Source: a virus
DNA length: 64,000 nucleotides
IMG/VR virus record: IMGVR_UViG_3300042564_002819
Span: 62,001 to 126,000 of that record
Strand: one strand, 5' to 3'
Under the pieces are notes generated by a model that worked only from the letters and a program-made list of their open reading frames with translations, was not told the DNA's origin and ran no database searches. A program made the translations under genes and the position numbers. Below are positions 44,901 through 55,700 of this stretch, in pieces; the stretch's first letter is position 1; every line of letters starts with the position of its first letter.

Positions 44901-47900
44901 ACAAAGTTTGTGTAACCGTTATCAAATGTTGTGTATTCTTTTCTTTCATCAGAAGTCGGGTCGTTTACATACTTCGAATACTTAATGCTTCCGGTTTCTG
45001 TTTTTCCAACCATAATACCATAAAGATTTTCAGTGTATCTGTCAAATGTTGTAACAACTCTTTTGTCTGTATTTTTTCCAGAAATAGCTAATTTATTTCC
45101 ATAAAAATCTAAACCAGTACCAAACGACTCGTTCTTTTCTTCAAACGGGCTTCTTAATGTTTGTAATAATTCATAAGTTGATACATTGTCTGTTGTTACT
45201 TGTTTATAAATGTATACGCATCCGCCGTCTATTTCAATATCATCGTTTCTCGGTGCACCGATACCAATTCTGTCTCCTGTGTCATTTATAGAAACTTTAA
45301 ATCCAAAACTTTCTGACATGTCAGACGTATCGATATGTTGAGAAAACTTCCATCTACTTAAATTATTTCTATATATCGATACTCTTTCTGATCTTATCCC
45401 CGATCCAAGATTTACTGAGCTGGAAAGAATAATGATGTCGCCAAGTGTATTAACATCAAAGTTCTTTCCTATGTTGATTGCATCGTTATACAACGAGCTA
45501 TCGCCTTCGTTGTCAATGATGTTGTTTATTCTTGGTATGTATCCTGTATATTCTACAGTTTCGTCATCAAGTAAGATCCACAATGATGACGCTTCTGGAA
45601 TTGCAGAGCCTGGAGTTATATTTGTATCAGCACGGTATACCTGTCCATTGTAGAATACTATTTCATTTAAGTTATAACTAGCAAAGTCGCTGTATACTCC
45701 TCTATACATTTTATCTTTGCTGTATTCCCATGTATTATCCGAGTTATCAATAAAATAAATTCTTCCACGTGATAATGATTCTGTACCAGGTGCTCCAACA
45801 AATAACTTTACATCTCCAGTTGCTGTTGTTCTAAGCTCAACTTTATATCCAAATCTTTCGTTGTTTTTCGGATCTGGACTTGCTATACAATGTACTAAAT
45901 TATAATATCCAGTAGTTTGTCTTTCATAAAGATATACAACACCTTGATTTGTAAGTCCTGATTCTGTACCGTCGTCAGTGGTTTCTATTATATAGACTGG
46001 TTCCCAGTCTTGATCGGTTGTGCTTATAGTACTGCTTTCATCCCAAGGTGCAAAGGAAGAAATAGCTCTCCATAGCATTCCGTTATCGTTTACAATATCT
46101 CCCATTTGATAAACTGTTCCAGGTGTTAAATCACCTTTAAATTTAGTTTTAATATTGCTTGCATATGGTGCACCTATTGCAAGATACTTACCATTACTGC
46201 TTAATGCAACATCGTATCCAAATGCAGAATATCCACTAACAGTGTCATCTTGTACAAGAGACTGTATTTCTCGTTTATCAATTGACTCTGTAGATCTTGC
46301 ATAAATTCTTACTATACCTCTTTCGAAGTCGTCAGATACAGAACCGATTGCTAGTATAGTGTTAGCTATATTTGAATCAAAGCTAGTAGCAAATCCGTCG
46401 CCGTCTAGTGTAGGATTAATAATTTCTTCTTGAAGAGAAAAAATGTTTTCGTTTGTATAAACACCCCAGGCATTATCACCTTTGTTATCTATCCAAACAG
46501 TATCATTAAATTCTTGCTTAAGAGATTTTATGCTCGAATTCAATGTAGTCGAATCAGCAAATCTTCTAGTAACAAATTTAGCTACTCCTACTTCATTGCT
46601 GTCAGGTAAGCCGACTGAAGAGTTGTTACCCTCTGTTGTTATACTGTTTAAGTTTCCTGCATTTATTACTTGAACTTTGTTTAATGAAACTGCCCAAATT
46701 TTATAAAATTTAGTAATACTATCATTGGTAGACAGTAAGCCTATGATTTCACCTTTTTGATATTGAGTTTCAATGTAATTTTCAAATACAACAGTGAATC
46801 CTTCGATTACGTTTCCGTTTTCGTCAATAACTTCATCGCTGATAAAAGCACTGTCAAAACTTAAAATCTTGTCACCAGTTTTAACTAATCTTAATACATC
46901 CCAAGTTTGATTGTAATTTGTTACCCAAATAAAATCACCTACTCTAATATTAAATGCCGACAGTTCGAGGATTGAATCGTAGCCATTAACAACTGCGGCT
47001 ACATCTTGTTCTCTAATATAACCGTTGTCTTTAGTGTATATTGTGTTTGTTGTATTAGATTCAAACGGAGCATGATTATAGTCGTCTGGTCTCAGATAGA
47101 CTTCGTAAGGTGCAATTTCTTGTACTAGATCTGTTCTAGTGCTAGATTTAGAATCTACCAGTTCGATAATTTGAGGCTCAAGTTTATATTTTAATTCGTC
47201 GATGAGATACTCTATCTCATAAATGTTATCGGTAGAACCGTATTGTCCAAGACGAACTGCCCATTCTTCGTAGAATTCTAGACTTTCTTCTCCCGCAGTG
47301 CTTAATGCATCAAACAGTTTTGTTAAAGCGTTTTTAGTACCTTTTTCGGCTATGTATCCTTGATAAAACTTATATTGGCTTACACTGTCTGTAATAATGT
47401 TTGAAAGATATTCTCTCTTTTGATATCCGATTAAATGTTGTCCAAGACGTTGTTGTTCAGTGTCAAAGTTATCTGTATCCAAATCATAGAAATCAGCAAA
47501 TTGATTAGCTTTATAATCCCAGTTTGCATACAACCTTGATTCCGGCTTTTCAGTTAATCTATTCCAATTATTAGCATCAAAGAATTCATTACTTGTATGT
47601 TTAATGTTAGCACTGTAATAAAATTCTTTATACTTTACTAAATCACCTATTGCATAATCTGTCCAGATACTCCAATTTGTAATCTTCGCTTCATCAAAAA
47701 TAAATCCAGGAATATTTAGACTTCCGTCCCAATTATCTGTTCTGTATCCAACAACTTTGATTCTCTCTTGTCTATACCCTGGAACTTTGTCATAAATTGT
47801 ATCATTAAACACTGTTTGATTATCAATTATTATAACATGTTCTTTTTGTATTAGAGGTAATTTTACTAAGAAAATTCCTTCATCGGAATTTACCGGAGTT

Positions 47901-50900
47901 ACTCCAAATGTATTCGACGAAGTTCTAAAAATATTAGAAAATTCTTTAGATATTCTACTGCCGTTACCGCTTATCAATGAATAATCGTAAAACGAGTCAA
48001 AGATATCATCTACTACAAAATAATCTCTTGAAAATTCAACCTTGTTCGCAACTGGACTTACTGTTAATACAGTTCCGTTATCCCAGTTTTGTGTAACCCA
48101 AAACATATATTCTTTAATGCAAAGTAACATATCTTCTAGGGCTTCTGTGTTTTTATTATAAAAATTAAACACAAATCCTTTACTAACAAGGTATGCTTCA
48201 TAACCTTGCATAAAATCTACAACATCTTGTACAGTTGTTAATATAGATCCGTATGGCATTGCTGTTACTTGAGTTTCAAATTCTTTTCTAAGTAACGCAG
48301 TAACCCCACCCACAACTGGCAATCCTGATAACTTTACAAACTTTAATGGATCGAAAGATTCATCACTTAAATGTGTAACTTTTGTTCTATAGTATTCACT
48401 GTTATATCTAACAACTATACCAATAGTATAATTTTTATTAGAATCCCACTCAACAAATTGCTCACTTATTCCACCAACTGCTATAGCAGAATCTGTTGAT
48501 CTTGTAATCGGTTTATTATAATAAAAAATAGGATCTTCTTTATCGTAGCCCGAAATTAAATATCCTGACTCTATCTTTTCTATAATAATTCCACTAAACA
48601 CAACTGTCTCTAAAACACTGCTCTTAGCTAGTGTAATTTGATAATTTTCGTCCGGAATAAATACAGAGGTTTTATTCAACGGATTTCTGCTATCTAATAC
48701 TAATTTTAACTTAGACTTATCAGCATACCCACTGAGTTTTAATGCTAATTGATTGTCTAAATTAGCTAATTGAGTTTTATAAGTTTCGTATTTCGATGTA
48801 ACCTTACTCGAAATATAACTACTAATATAGTTAACTAATCCAGATGTTAGAACTAAGTTTTCTGTTGTTGTAATTGTTGGGAATTTTAAATCTTTAAGAT
48901 TAATTCTTTTCTTAGTGTCCTTGTAAACCAAGTTTCCAGCATTGTCTCTCAACATTCTGCTTAAATCAAAACCAACGCCAAGCAACTTAGTCGGCTGCAA
49001 TAATACCCATGCTGTAATTAACGAAAATGGATATTCACTGCTTCTTCTCCACGCTGTTTCTACAGGCGAAATATCTCCAAAAACAAAATTATTTTTAGAT
49101 TCAAGTAAAACAAAGTCTTGTGCTAAACTTGAATCTAGAGGACTTAAAAGTTGTCCGTATTCGTTTACAGGAATGTAATCGAGCAATCCTGGGCGAGCAT
49201 ATTTTTTGTTTCTTGATACAGGTTTTCCTGGTTCTCTAATTATACCTTCGGCTAAATCATTCCATAAAATAAGATTATCTTTTGTATACGGAGCAGGACC
49301 GTACAGAGATTCCCACCAAGTTGGCTTTATGTTAAATCCGAGCATTTCCCAAGGATGCGAATGTGGGCGGTCTGTATCAAAATATTCTTTGTAAACATTT
49401 CTCCAGTAACCTTTTAGAGGGTTGCCGTTTCTATCCGACATCGACGAATAATTGTAAGTAAAGCTTACATCTTTATCCCACCAGCTATGATCTGCATAGT
49501 TCGGCGATCCAGCTAATTCTAGCCATTGTGCAAAATCTGACAATAATACATTATCAATATCGGTTTTTGAAAATCCGGTATTTCTGTTTATAGAACCTAC
49601 AAAATCATCCAAGTTAAGTTTGTCTGTATCGTAAAGTATTTTAATATTATTATAAATTCGGGTTTCAAGTTCTAGTAACAGGTCGTCTCTGTAATCGCCA
49701 AACCCAATTGTTAAACTTCCGTCGTGTCCCTGTATTACAATTTTAGGTTCACTGTAAGTATTGTCAACAAATATAGACGGTTCAAACTTCGGATAAAGTC
49801 CGAGTTTAGTTGGTGTTGGAGGGATGTTAGATCCTGCTGTTGACTCATATTCATAAATTTCAACAATATCGCCGTATTGTAAATCTCTATTAATGTACAC
49901 ATAGTTTTCAGTAAATGTGTAATCCTTACTATAAAGAAGTTGATTGCCGTTTAAATAAACTCCAACCGCATTAATAGATAAAGAATCTAAATTAAATACT
50001 TTTGACATTGAAAAATATGCAGGTCCTACATATTCTACAGTATGTATTGTTTTCTTTGCAGCACCAAATCCTAACATATCACTAAAATAGAAAGATTTAT
50101 TGCCAATGTTTTCTTTAACAATTTTATCTATAACTAAGTCAAAATGAGATTTTGTTGGACCAACATAGCCTGTTTGTTCAGATTCAAGTAAGAATTTACG
50201 CTTAAATTTTGCATACTCTTTTCTTGCATATTTTAAAGATTTAATTATATTTGCATTCTTGTCAGTTATGTGATATAGTGCAATATTTAATGGACCACTG
50301 TGTTGAACAAATCTAGTACCATACACAGATGCAGGAGACAAGTCTCTTAAGTTACTTACTCCAGGATAGCTTCCTGTAAACCCTGGAACATTTTCAACTA
50401 TAGAATTTACGTGGTCGTTAACTTCGCCTAGTGTAAAATATGTTACATTATCATTTAATGGATTTCTTTCTAAGTTTGACGGTATCTCGTAAAATCCGTT
50501 TTGATTTTTCGAAGCACTACTATAACACTTTAAAAGTACAATGTCGCCTATTGTTAGATTATTTAAAAATTCAACAAAAGCATATCCATTTTTAACAGAA
50601 ATTACGTAGTCAATATTATTTTTTTGTTTAACGCTGTTAACGTAAACTTTTACTTCTAAATCAGACAAATCACCACTGTTATTGAAAACATCTACTTTGA
50701 ATGATTCGTTAATAGACGATACTGTAAATTGTCTAATTACGTATTGTTTACTATTATTTTTAGCTTTTGTCCATCCGTTAACATATGAAAATGTATTTTC
50801 ATTAGGTTTAAATTTTTTTAAAAACGCAGTATCAGTTGGCAGATCTGTTTCAACTTGTGAATCTGTTTGATATATTATAGAATCGTTTAATAAATTAAAT

Positions 50901-52780
50901 TCAAAAATAATATCGCCAACATTATTGATATTTCTGTAACTTAAAGGAAATCCTAATTCTGGATCAACAGTACCAGTTCCTTCTTTATATGAAAATACTT
51001 TATTTCCACTAAAGTTACTAGAAGTATAAACCGATGTATCGCCGTAGCTATATCCATTTTCGTCAAACAGATCAAATCTTGGAAATTGGTTTACTGATAA
51101 TTTTTCTTGAGACTGTTTCCATGTAGATCCGTCATAATAAAACATTTTTCCTTTATATGTTAGACCATCAGTGATTAAAACTACATCCTCAAATTGAGGT
51201 ACAGAATCAGCAGCTTCTATTAATGATATCTGTCTACGACCGTTGTGTGTAATAAACTTTACTTCATAAACTCTTCCGTTAACTAGTATGTCAGTGTCAG
51301 CAGAAAATATTACACGCATGCCTTCGACTAAATCGATACCATCTATGTTATATCCTAATGCACCTTCTATTTTACTAAATGCATCTTGGGTATAAGTATC
51401 GATTAAGGTAACGTTATTTTTTGCTTTAGTTCCATGTTTCCAAAGCTTTAATCCTCCCTCAAATTCGATAATAGGTCTTTTAGCACGATTGTTTTCATCT
51501 AATTCAACAGGCAAGTTATTTGCAGTAAATGAAGTTTCAATTACTGATCTGTGAAACCAACGATTATATCTTGACCAAGGATTTTTGTCAGCACTAGCAC
51601 GATTTATTACAATATAGTCTTTTGTTCCTGGAAAACTAGTTGCATCTTCAAAAGGTAAGTTGTCAAATCCGTCGTTGTCAAACGGAACTTCGTACTCTTG
51701 AGTAAAAATTGCAGGTACTTCTAGGTTTCTTTCTGATACTAGATATATCTCAGATCCTACACCACTAATGTACCAATATCCAGTTTCGTATTCTTCAGGA
51801 ATAACCGATCCTTGGAAATAAACCTTCATCCCGTTAGAAAGTTCTACACCACTAGATGTTTTATAAGTTTTTTTACCTATTATTTCATTAGTAACATTAA
51901 TTTGTGTGTTTTCAGATATTTCAAATATTGTTACTATACCACTTGTGTTGATATCATTCTGACTAACATAATATAAAACTGCTGGAGCATCATCAGGCAC
52001 TGTAAATTCAATAACACCATTTTCAACATAATCAGAATCCGATGTTATACCTTTTTTGTAAAGAGTGCTTTGATTTAGGTAATCAGTGTTAGATGTAGGA
52101 TCAGTATCTAAGAAATTTCTAGATGTAACAAAAGCAATAGGATGACCAGGAGTATTAACTTCAAATCTATAAGTCTGTCCTTTGAACAACTTAATTGACG
52201 GATTTCTAGTTAAACCATTAGGTGTAAAAATGTATGCAGTGTTGTCACCTTCATCAGAAGTGACTACTGTATATGTACTTACAACATCTCTTGATTGTCC
52301 TGCAATACCAATAGGTTGAGGACCCATAGGCAACCAATAATATTCTCTAAAGTTTACAAACTTATCCCAACAAATATGAGGATCCCATGCATAAAATTCT
52401 TGACTATTTAATAAACTGTGGTTATCGACTGTACCTTTAAAGCTACTAATTTGTCCAATATAGTCGTTATAATTTTTAAAAAATTCAATATTGTTTAAAT
52501 CGTCTTTATACAAAAGAGATGGTTCTAATTGATAATTTTCTCTAGATGGCAAAACATCAGAAAGATAAACATCTGACGATGTTGCTGCTTTTGCATGTCT
52601 TCTTCCTGCAAATGCATTCACCTTCTCAACAACACCCGGCTTAATCATTTGATCCATGGTGCTGCTTAAAAACTTCTTGTTTACAGAAGTTCTAAAATAC
52701 TTTGGCAAAAAGTCTGAAGAAGTTGCATTATTTGATCCTCCAGTTGGAAGAGGAAAATCTGATTGATCATTATGTGCCAT
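38969..52780 (-). CDS. Giant baseplate/tail structural protein (4603 residues)
   Basis: One uninterrupted frame covers 13.8 kb. It follows gp6, where T4 has gp7, and a baseplate or tail-tip role is inferred from order. Domains visible in order: an N-terminal part with LPSRENYQLEPSLLY; a cupredoxin-like domain (about 185-290, IKLFKGQTYRFEVNTPGHPI, AVLYYV) without the Cys/Met copper ligands; four modules resembling CBM5/12 (about 1447, 1703, 2213 and 2358, e.g. YAIGDLVKYKEFYYSANI); a beta-propeller-like, FG-GAP-like region (about 2120-2700, e.g. DRIGIGAPRNDD); GxGYxxxP repeats (about 3100 and 3500); and a C-terminal array of V-x-V-N-G beta domains (about 3650-4550). No signal peptide or cysteine array is present. 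Translation is coupled to gp6 by a one-base overlap. Confidence 0.75.
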   Translation of the reverse strand: MAHNDQSDFPLPTGGSNNATSSDFLPKYFRTSVNKKFLSSTMDQMIKPGVVEKVNAFAGRRHAKAATSSDVYLSDVLPSRENYQLEPSLLYKDDLNNIEFFKNYNDYIGQISSFKGTVDNHSLLNSQEFYAWDPHICWDKFVNFREYYWLPMGPQPIGIAGQSRDVVSTYTVVTSDEGDNTAYIFTPNGLTRNPSIKLFKGQTYRFEVNTPGHPIAFVTSRNFLDTDPTSNTDYLNQSTLYKKGITSDSDYVENGVIEFTVPDDAPAVLYYVSQNDINTSGIVTIFEISENTQINVTNEIIGKKTYKTSSGVELSNGMKVYFQGSVIPEEYETGYWYISGVGSEIYLVSERNLEVPAIFTQEYEVPFDNDGFDNLPFEDATSFPGTKDYIVINRASADKNPWSRYNRWFHRSVIETSFTANNLPVELDENNRAKRPIIEFEGGLKLWKHGTKAKNNVTLIDTYTQDAFSKIEGALGYNIDGIDLVEGMRVIFSADTDILVNGRVYEVKFITHNGRRQISLIEAADSVPQFEDVVLITDGLTYKGKMFYYDGSTWKQSQEKLSVNQFPRFDLFDENGYSYGDTSVYTSSNFSGNKVFSYKEGTGTVDPELGFPLSYRNINNVGDIIFEFNLLNDSIIYQTDSQVETDLPTDTAFLKKFKPNENTFSYVNGWTKAKNNSKQYVIRQFTVSSINESFKVDVFNNSGDLSDLEVKVYVNSVKQKNNIDYVISVKNGYAFVEFLNNLTIGDIVLLKCYSSASKNQNGFYEIPSNLERNPLNDNVTYFTLGEVNDHVNSIVENVPGFTGSYPGVSNLRDLSPASVYGTRFVQHSGPLNIALYHITDKNANIIKSLKYARKEYAKFKRKFLLESEQTGYVGPTKSHFDLVIDKIVKENIGNKSFYFSDMLGFGAAKKTIHTVEYVGPAYFSMSKVFNLDSLSINAVGVYLNGNQLLYSKDYTFTENYVYINRDLQYGDIVEIYEYESTAGSNIPPTPTKLGLYPKFEPSIFVDNTYSEPKIVIQGHDGSLTIGFGDYRDDLLLELETRIYNNIKILYDTDKLNLDDFVGSINRNTGFSKTDIDNVLLSDFAQWLELAGSPNYADHSWWDKDVSFTYNYSSMSDRNGNPLKGYWRNVYKEYFDTDRPHSHPWEMLGFNIKPTWWESLYGPAPYTKDNLILWNDLAEGIIREPGKPVSRNKKYARPGLLDYIPVNEYGQLLSPLDSSLAQDFVLLESKNNFVFGDISPVETAWRRSSEYPFSLITAWVLLQPTKLLGVGFDLSRMLRDNAGNLVYKDTKKRINLKDLKFPTITTTENLVLTSGLVNYISSYISSKVTSKYETYKTQLANLDNQLALKLSGYADKSKLKLVLDSRNPLNKTSVFIPDENYQITLAKSSVLETVVFSGIIIEKIESGYLISGYDKEDPIFYYNKPITRSTDSAIAVGGISEQFVEWDSNKNYTIGIVVRYNSEYYRTKVTHLSDESFDPLKFVKLSGLPVVGGVTALLRKEFETQVTAMPYGSILTTVQDVVDFMQGYEAYLVSKGFVFNFYNKNTEALEDMLLCIKEYMFWVTQNWDNGTVLTVSPVANKVEFSRDYFVVDDIFDSFYDYSLISGNGSRISKEFSNIFRTSSNTFGVTPVNSDEGIFLVKLPLIQKEHVIIIDNQTVFNDTIYDKVPGYRQERIKVVGYRTDNWDGSLNIPGFIFDEAKITNWSIWTDYAIGDLVKYKEFYYSANIKHTSNEFFDANNWNRLTEKPESRLYANWDYKANQFADFYDLDTDNFDTEQQRLGQHLIGYQKREYLSNIITDSVSQYKFYQGYIAEKGTKNALTKLFDALSTAGEESLEFYEEWAVRLGQYGSTDNIYEIEYLIDELKYKLEPQIIELVDSKSSTRTDLVQEIAPYEVYLRPDDYNHAPFESNTTNTIYTKDNGYIREQDVAAVVNGYDSILELSAFNIRVGDFIWVTNYNQTWDVLRLVKTGDKILSFDSAFISDEVIDENGNVIEGFTVVFENYIETQYQKGEIIGLLSTNDSITKFYKIWAVSLNKVQVINAGNLNSITTEGNNSSVGLPDSNEVGVAKFVTRRFADSTTLNSSIKSLKQEFNDTVWIDNKGDNAWGVYTNENIFSLQEEIINPTLDGDGFATSFDSNIANTILAIGSVSDDFERGIVRIYARSTESIDKREIQSLVQDDTVSGYSAFGYDVALSSNGKYLAIGAPYASNIKTKFKGDLTPGTVYQMGDIVNDNGMLWRAISSFAPWDESSTISTTDQDWEPVYIIETTDDGTESGLTNQGVVYLYERQTTGYYNLVHCIASPDPKNNERFGYKVELRTTATGDVKLFVGAPGTESLSRGRIYFIDNSDNTWEYSKDKMYRGVYSDFASYNLNEIVFYNGQVYRADTNITPGSAIPEASSLWILLDDETVEYTGYIPRINNIIDNEGDSSLYNDAINIGKNFDVNTLGDIIILSSSVNLGSGIRSERVSIYRNNLSRWKFSQHIDTSDMSESFGFKVSINDTGDRIGIGAPRNDDIEIDGGCVYIYKQVTTDNVSTYELLQTLRSPFEEKNESFGTGLDFYGNKLAISGKNTDKRVVTTFDRYTENLYGIMVGKTETGSIKYSKYVNDPTSDERKEYTTFDNGYTNFVNVLKDTGRIALFQKLGDSYIYGEDVAYNRNTKYNDISNFKLIDNHLYIGFPKLNPANTEDSALIYNYESSEDSSLGLFADLRSTKNSNSWTEVTIQEGKPNNEKIQRCFLYSINTNDLLVNLDVIDPRQGKIPGPAEQEITWKTFYDPAIYSFNVNQQDGVVVDTVNSWTESQVGKLWWKLETASWFNPYQGDDQYRISNWNKLLPGASIDVYEWVESTVIPSRWAALADTPSGFAEGISGQPLYDDTIYSSKKVYDPVSGSFVDRFYFWVKSKKNVPENSKRQLSASAIENLIADPAGQGYRFAVLLSDNSFALYNVKTFIEDKNTAIHFTIAKDETLNSNIHSEYQLITEGYNNVILNSEIENKWVDSLVGYDQNSKNVPDSSLTVRQKYGILNAPRQGMFVNRLEAVKQLVERTNSVLITRQIVDNYDISTLFLKDEEPAITTGRYDSIVDTVDDLRFVGVSKTEQAQLTPVIENGKIISINIDNPGRGYRVAPNVEIVDSNGTNAIVKTTINNLGQITSTYIRSSGKNYTDNVKLNVRKYSVLVKADAEIGGRWAIYEWNKATQTWNRKDNQNYDTTRYWDYADWYLSDYTSLTQIDHVVDQSYELFGLDDEIGEVIKINNIGSGGWLLLEKIADSTTEDYTVNYKTVGRQNGTIQLSTRLYDYASINSGYDANVFDLTFYDKEPVNELRNILSALKNEIFIGDLAVEYINLFFASLRYAIHEQHGLDWAFKTSFVRVKHNVGNLHQPVNFQNDNLENYQDYVNEVKPYSTKVREYISAYSSIEPTESLVTDFDLPPSYNEITKEIETSYAKYENNQIQDVIDKYLQYPYRSWTENNGYDIVSIEVANGGSKYKETPVVVVEGENGTTAKAYLSRGRVSKIEIVNKGGKYYKAPLISINGTQDEGGEPAVAVAILGNGVVRSAHVVLRFDRISSSYLFTELEETESFVGTAAKEKFVLKWPMNVRTDSYVVTINGIQQLSSKFVIGNDIDKSKGFDRHLGYIKFVDAPALGSQISITYKKDISLLHAADRINFFYNPTTGMAGKDLSQLMDGVTFEGVNVNSVDFGTEQGFGVGGYGSMPWDTFDNTYEDEIFILDGSTSILTLSKPLELNVEYNFYLNNIRLDDENYGTSTPLSNLNAKMATIIGDGVTDTVTIDEELIETVANDIVIIRKSTSDGSFAPTDTSYDTSISGGNFAYTTATGLSSADITIDGDGFVTASSRGPEELVPGQVLDTLDLKVYHRSADGVGIVTVANYKIDGTRSVFDLPNIPQTADGIIVKVDNQILKPDMFTVDYEDQTISFSDSTIPTGSLLSILTIGVNGANLIDTEYTISDGSTTSYVTSAVWSETLSTFVTVNGIVKEKGRDYNQIRTQDTEQYPNRLKIVFESSAIANGDLIQYSIYDTPLKTYSQIIIDRTFEADGSTDYHDFDGTDNPVPFNKQPLAYNLIVKSNNQILSPGYSKSFITTDEREYAIDSWQYSDTTTIDEANVLVFVNGIQLTKEEFTFDSTVGIVRLLQEDIGISGSTLEVYIITDADYYFIDSRIKFSSAVDSMIVADSEITLVSTNDSSSYTAYVKTVSEDEIVVRSFRNDIRNSFTISPEFELSETLLTILDVTYELSDSLTFATPPSSGTDIEIYQFSNHDINNFKRTLYKVLRDTYVDETTENWITRNLTSSGYIKLNGTTSSANYVWVALNGELLTPNIDYVLVPTMDAIQLSSLPFNNDKIDVIEFGNSPVSPKYGFRIFKDMLNRTHYKRLNQSNSYVLAEPLNYYDLRIVLESTSGIFQPNKSKNIPGVVFIDGERIEYFEVVGNKLQQLRRGTLGTGVKNLYNVGTVAYGQGPEETINYSDVVLTQTEIADGSSTATTFAFRDYMIPESVDEIEVFVAGRRLRKNSIQLFDQTIAQDSPEGDVTIPPEFSIEDNNLVLAIAPPAGVKVVIARSTGKVWNESGKSLTTSNNNISRFLREATILLPK

Positions 52781-55700
52781 TAGTAAATAAAGCCTCCGGT
52801 ATTAGTAGAATTTGTTTCTGTAGAACTTTGAAGTCCTGCTGTTGTAGTTGTATAGCTTGTAACTATATTTCCTGTAGATCTTAAACGCTCTGCTGTAATT
52901 GCTGATATTACTTCAACATCATCAACTGTTGCACTGCTTATAAAAATTTCATCCGATTCTGCTTTTATTTCATGCAAACTACCAAATGAACTTTCTGAAG
53001 ATCTTGGAACAATAACAATGCTACTTAAATCTGGCGATAATTCTTTTATAATATAAGCCGACAATTCGCTCCAATAAAATGTTTCGCCAAAATCCCAGTT
53101 GTCTAATGTAAAGTATTGATTTATAGCTGTTATAACTCGAGACTTTAAATCATTATCATTTACAACTCTTTCAGGATTTTTTACTATTTTAAAAACTGCT
53201 TGCATATTTGTATCACTTTTACTACCAAACAAGACTTTATATCTAACCGAATGGTAAATTATTTCATCACTAATAGATTTTATAGCATTTATTTCAGATC
53301 CGTATGATCTGAAAAGTTGATCTGTGCTAGGTGGATACGGCATCTGAGTAGTAGTTCCTGCGAGCCACTGTCTAAAATTAGTATCATATTGTTTTGTTAA
53401 AATGTATGTATCAATTATATTTGAAGAACTAGGATCTATTCTATTGTTTTCATCACTTGCGTGTATATACTGAAATTTCAACTCCGGTCTTCCGATATAA
53501 GCATAATAATCATAAACTACAGTTAATGTTCTCGAAGCTGTTGTTAACTGATAAAAACGGTCTTCGTCGATAACATAATATATAGGATCATTTTCAACTA
53601 ACATATTTATGTCGGATTTTCTAGTCACTGTTATTATATTTTCGCTCGACGCATCAACATAAATTATAAATTCGTTGTTGTTTATAATAACTTTTTTATT
53701 AAAAATATAATTGCTTTGATTTACAATTTCAGTAAAAATTTGTGGATCGTCGATTACACCATCGTCGTCACTGTCAAAGAAGTTTACTTCTACTTTTTTA
53801 CTATCAATGTATCCGTCACCGTCTCTATAAACTCCTGAAATTTCCCAATCAAAATCTCTAGTAAATGGCGATGTTCCAGTGCCTGTGTTTATATCATTGT
53901 TAATATTAAGAACAGTAATTTTATCTTTAATTATTTTTCCAGACTTACTATCAAATATTTTTTTGTTATTGTCAAAGTAAAATCTTATTTCGTTGTTACT
54001 TTCAAAAACATATCTTAGTGTTCTATATGTTAATTCGTAAGATGATCCATTTGTTTCAAAAAGAATTATCCAACTGCTATCAAGAGACTGACCTGTTTCG
54101 TCGCCAGACAATCCTAAGTTGAAATCGTCAAGCACATTTAGGTTGTCTTGAGTAATTATTTCCCAGCTTCTTGTTTCTCTATCGTATCGTAATCCAAAAG
54201 TTCTATAAGCGAATATTTGATCAACCATAGATACTTTTACATCTTCTGATATTTCTCTTACAAACTTTGGTTTAACTAAAGTTAGAACAGAATTATTAGG
54301 AACAATATCATTAAAAATTATAGGACCTAGCCCTGTTGAAGTAACTGTTGTGCCATCACCTGTTACACTTATTACTTTAATCCACTTATAAGAAGTGGCA
54401 TTTTTTGCATTAGCATTGTTAGTTACAGTTCCGTCTGGTAAGAAATAATATCCAGCTGCTGGAACAAACTTAATCATTGCTCCTGCTTCTATGAATCTCA
54501 AAGGACCTTCTGTGAAACTACCTACTTGATACTTTATCAAGTTTGTATCAGTAAAATAACCTGTTGATCTATTTGTATCCAATGTTACAAGATTCCATTT
54601 TAAATCTAATTCTACATAGTTTTGATCAGGGAATTCTTTTAAATAAAAACTTCTTACATTGTTGTCACTGAGTATATCTGTAATTTTATTTTCAACAATG
54701 CTTTCGATATCTGTTCTAGTTACAAAATTAAAGTTATCTTTTTTATCTTTGTATTCTGTATACAATATGCCGTCGGTGCCAAACAGTGTTGTCTTACTAT
54801 ATTTTCCTGTTGCATCTAACAGATCATAATATCTACTTATACCACTTGATGTTCTGTTAACTGCTTTAACTTTAATAATATCTTGACTTACACCCAATGG
54901 TCCAACATTATAATCTTCAGCTGTTATTAAACGATTTTGAGTATAATAAGTTGACGGAGCATTTGTTTTAATACTTTCGATTGTTTCAGTACTACTTGCA
55001 TTATCAACGGCTGTTTTAAGTTCAAGTGTGCAAGTAATAGTTTCACTTCTTCCAATTTTGCTTATGTAAGGAATTCTAATTGCAACATTCTTTATACTTG
55101 CAGGAAGTATTGTGTAATCTTTATTTGCACTTGTTCTATAATATACTCTAAATTTTCCCTTAGGAAGATTTCCAAATATTCCATCAGAAAAAACGAGACT
55201 TATTCTGTCATCAACACGAGTTAACACACTGTAAATATTTTTTATTTGTTTATTTAAACTGTTATAAACAATGTTATTTCCTTCAACAGCAGAAACTTTT
55301 GTCCATAGCTCTGATTCGTTATTTGAACTGTCAAGGCTATAAAGCCAAACATCTGTGTCATTTATGTTTTGTACATCAACATCGACTTTTTGATTAGGAG
55401 TTGGAAAATCTATTAATAGATCATTTCTTTTTAAAGATCCTTGTCTAAAATGCATAAAGAATCCAGTGGAATTACTTCCTGCACCTTGTCCGTTGTCTCT
55501 GTATAAAAAGGAAAGCTGATTTCCGGGCAACGGTGGTTCTTCTGATATTTCTCCATTTGAAATAGTCGAACTAACTACTTCAAATTCAAAGTTTTGATTG
55601 TTAATCGGTTTTGAAAACGCATATACAGGGATTCCAGTTGTCAAAGACGAAAATCTATATTGTTCTGTTGGTATTCCGCCAACTACTTCGTATTTTACAG

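Noticed and set aside
38969-52780. The giant gene as a fusion caused by assembly error
   Set aside because: The frame is continuous, domain types change in an orderly way, and the ends fit gp6 and the next gene exactly, so a single very long protein is the simpler reading.
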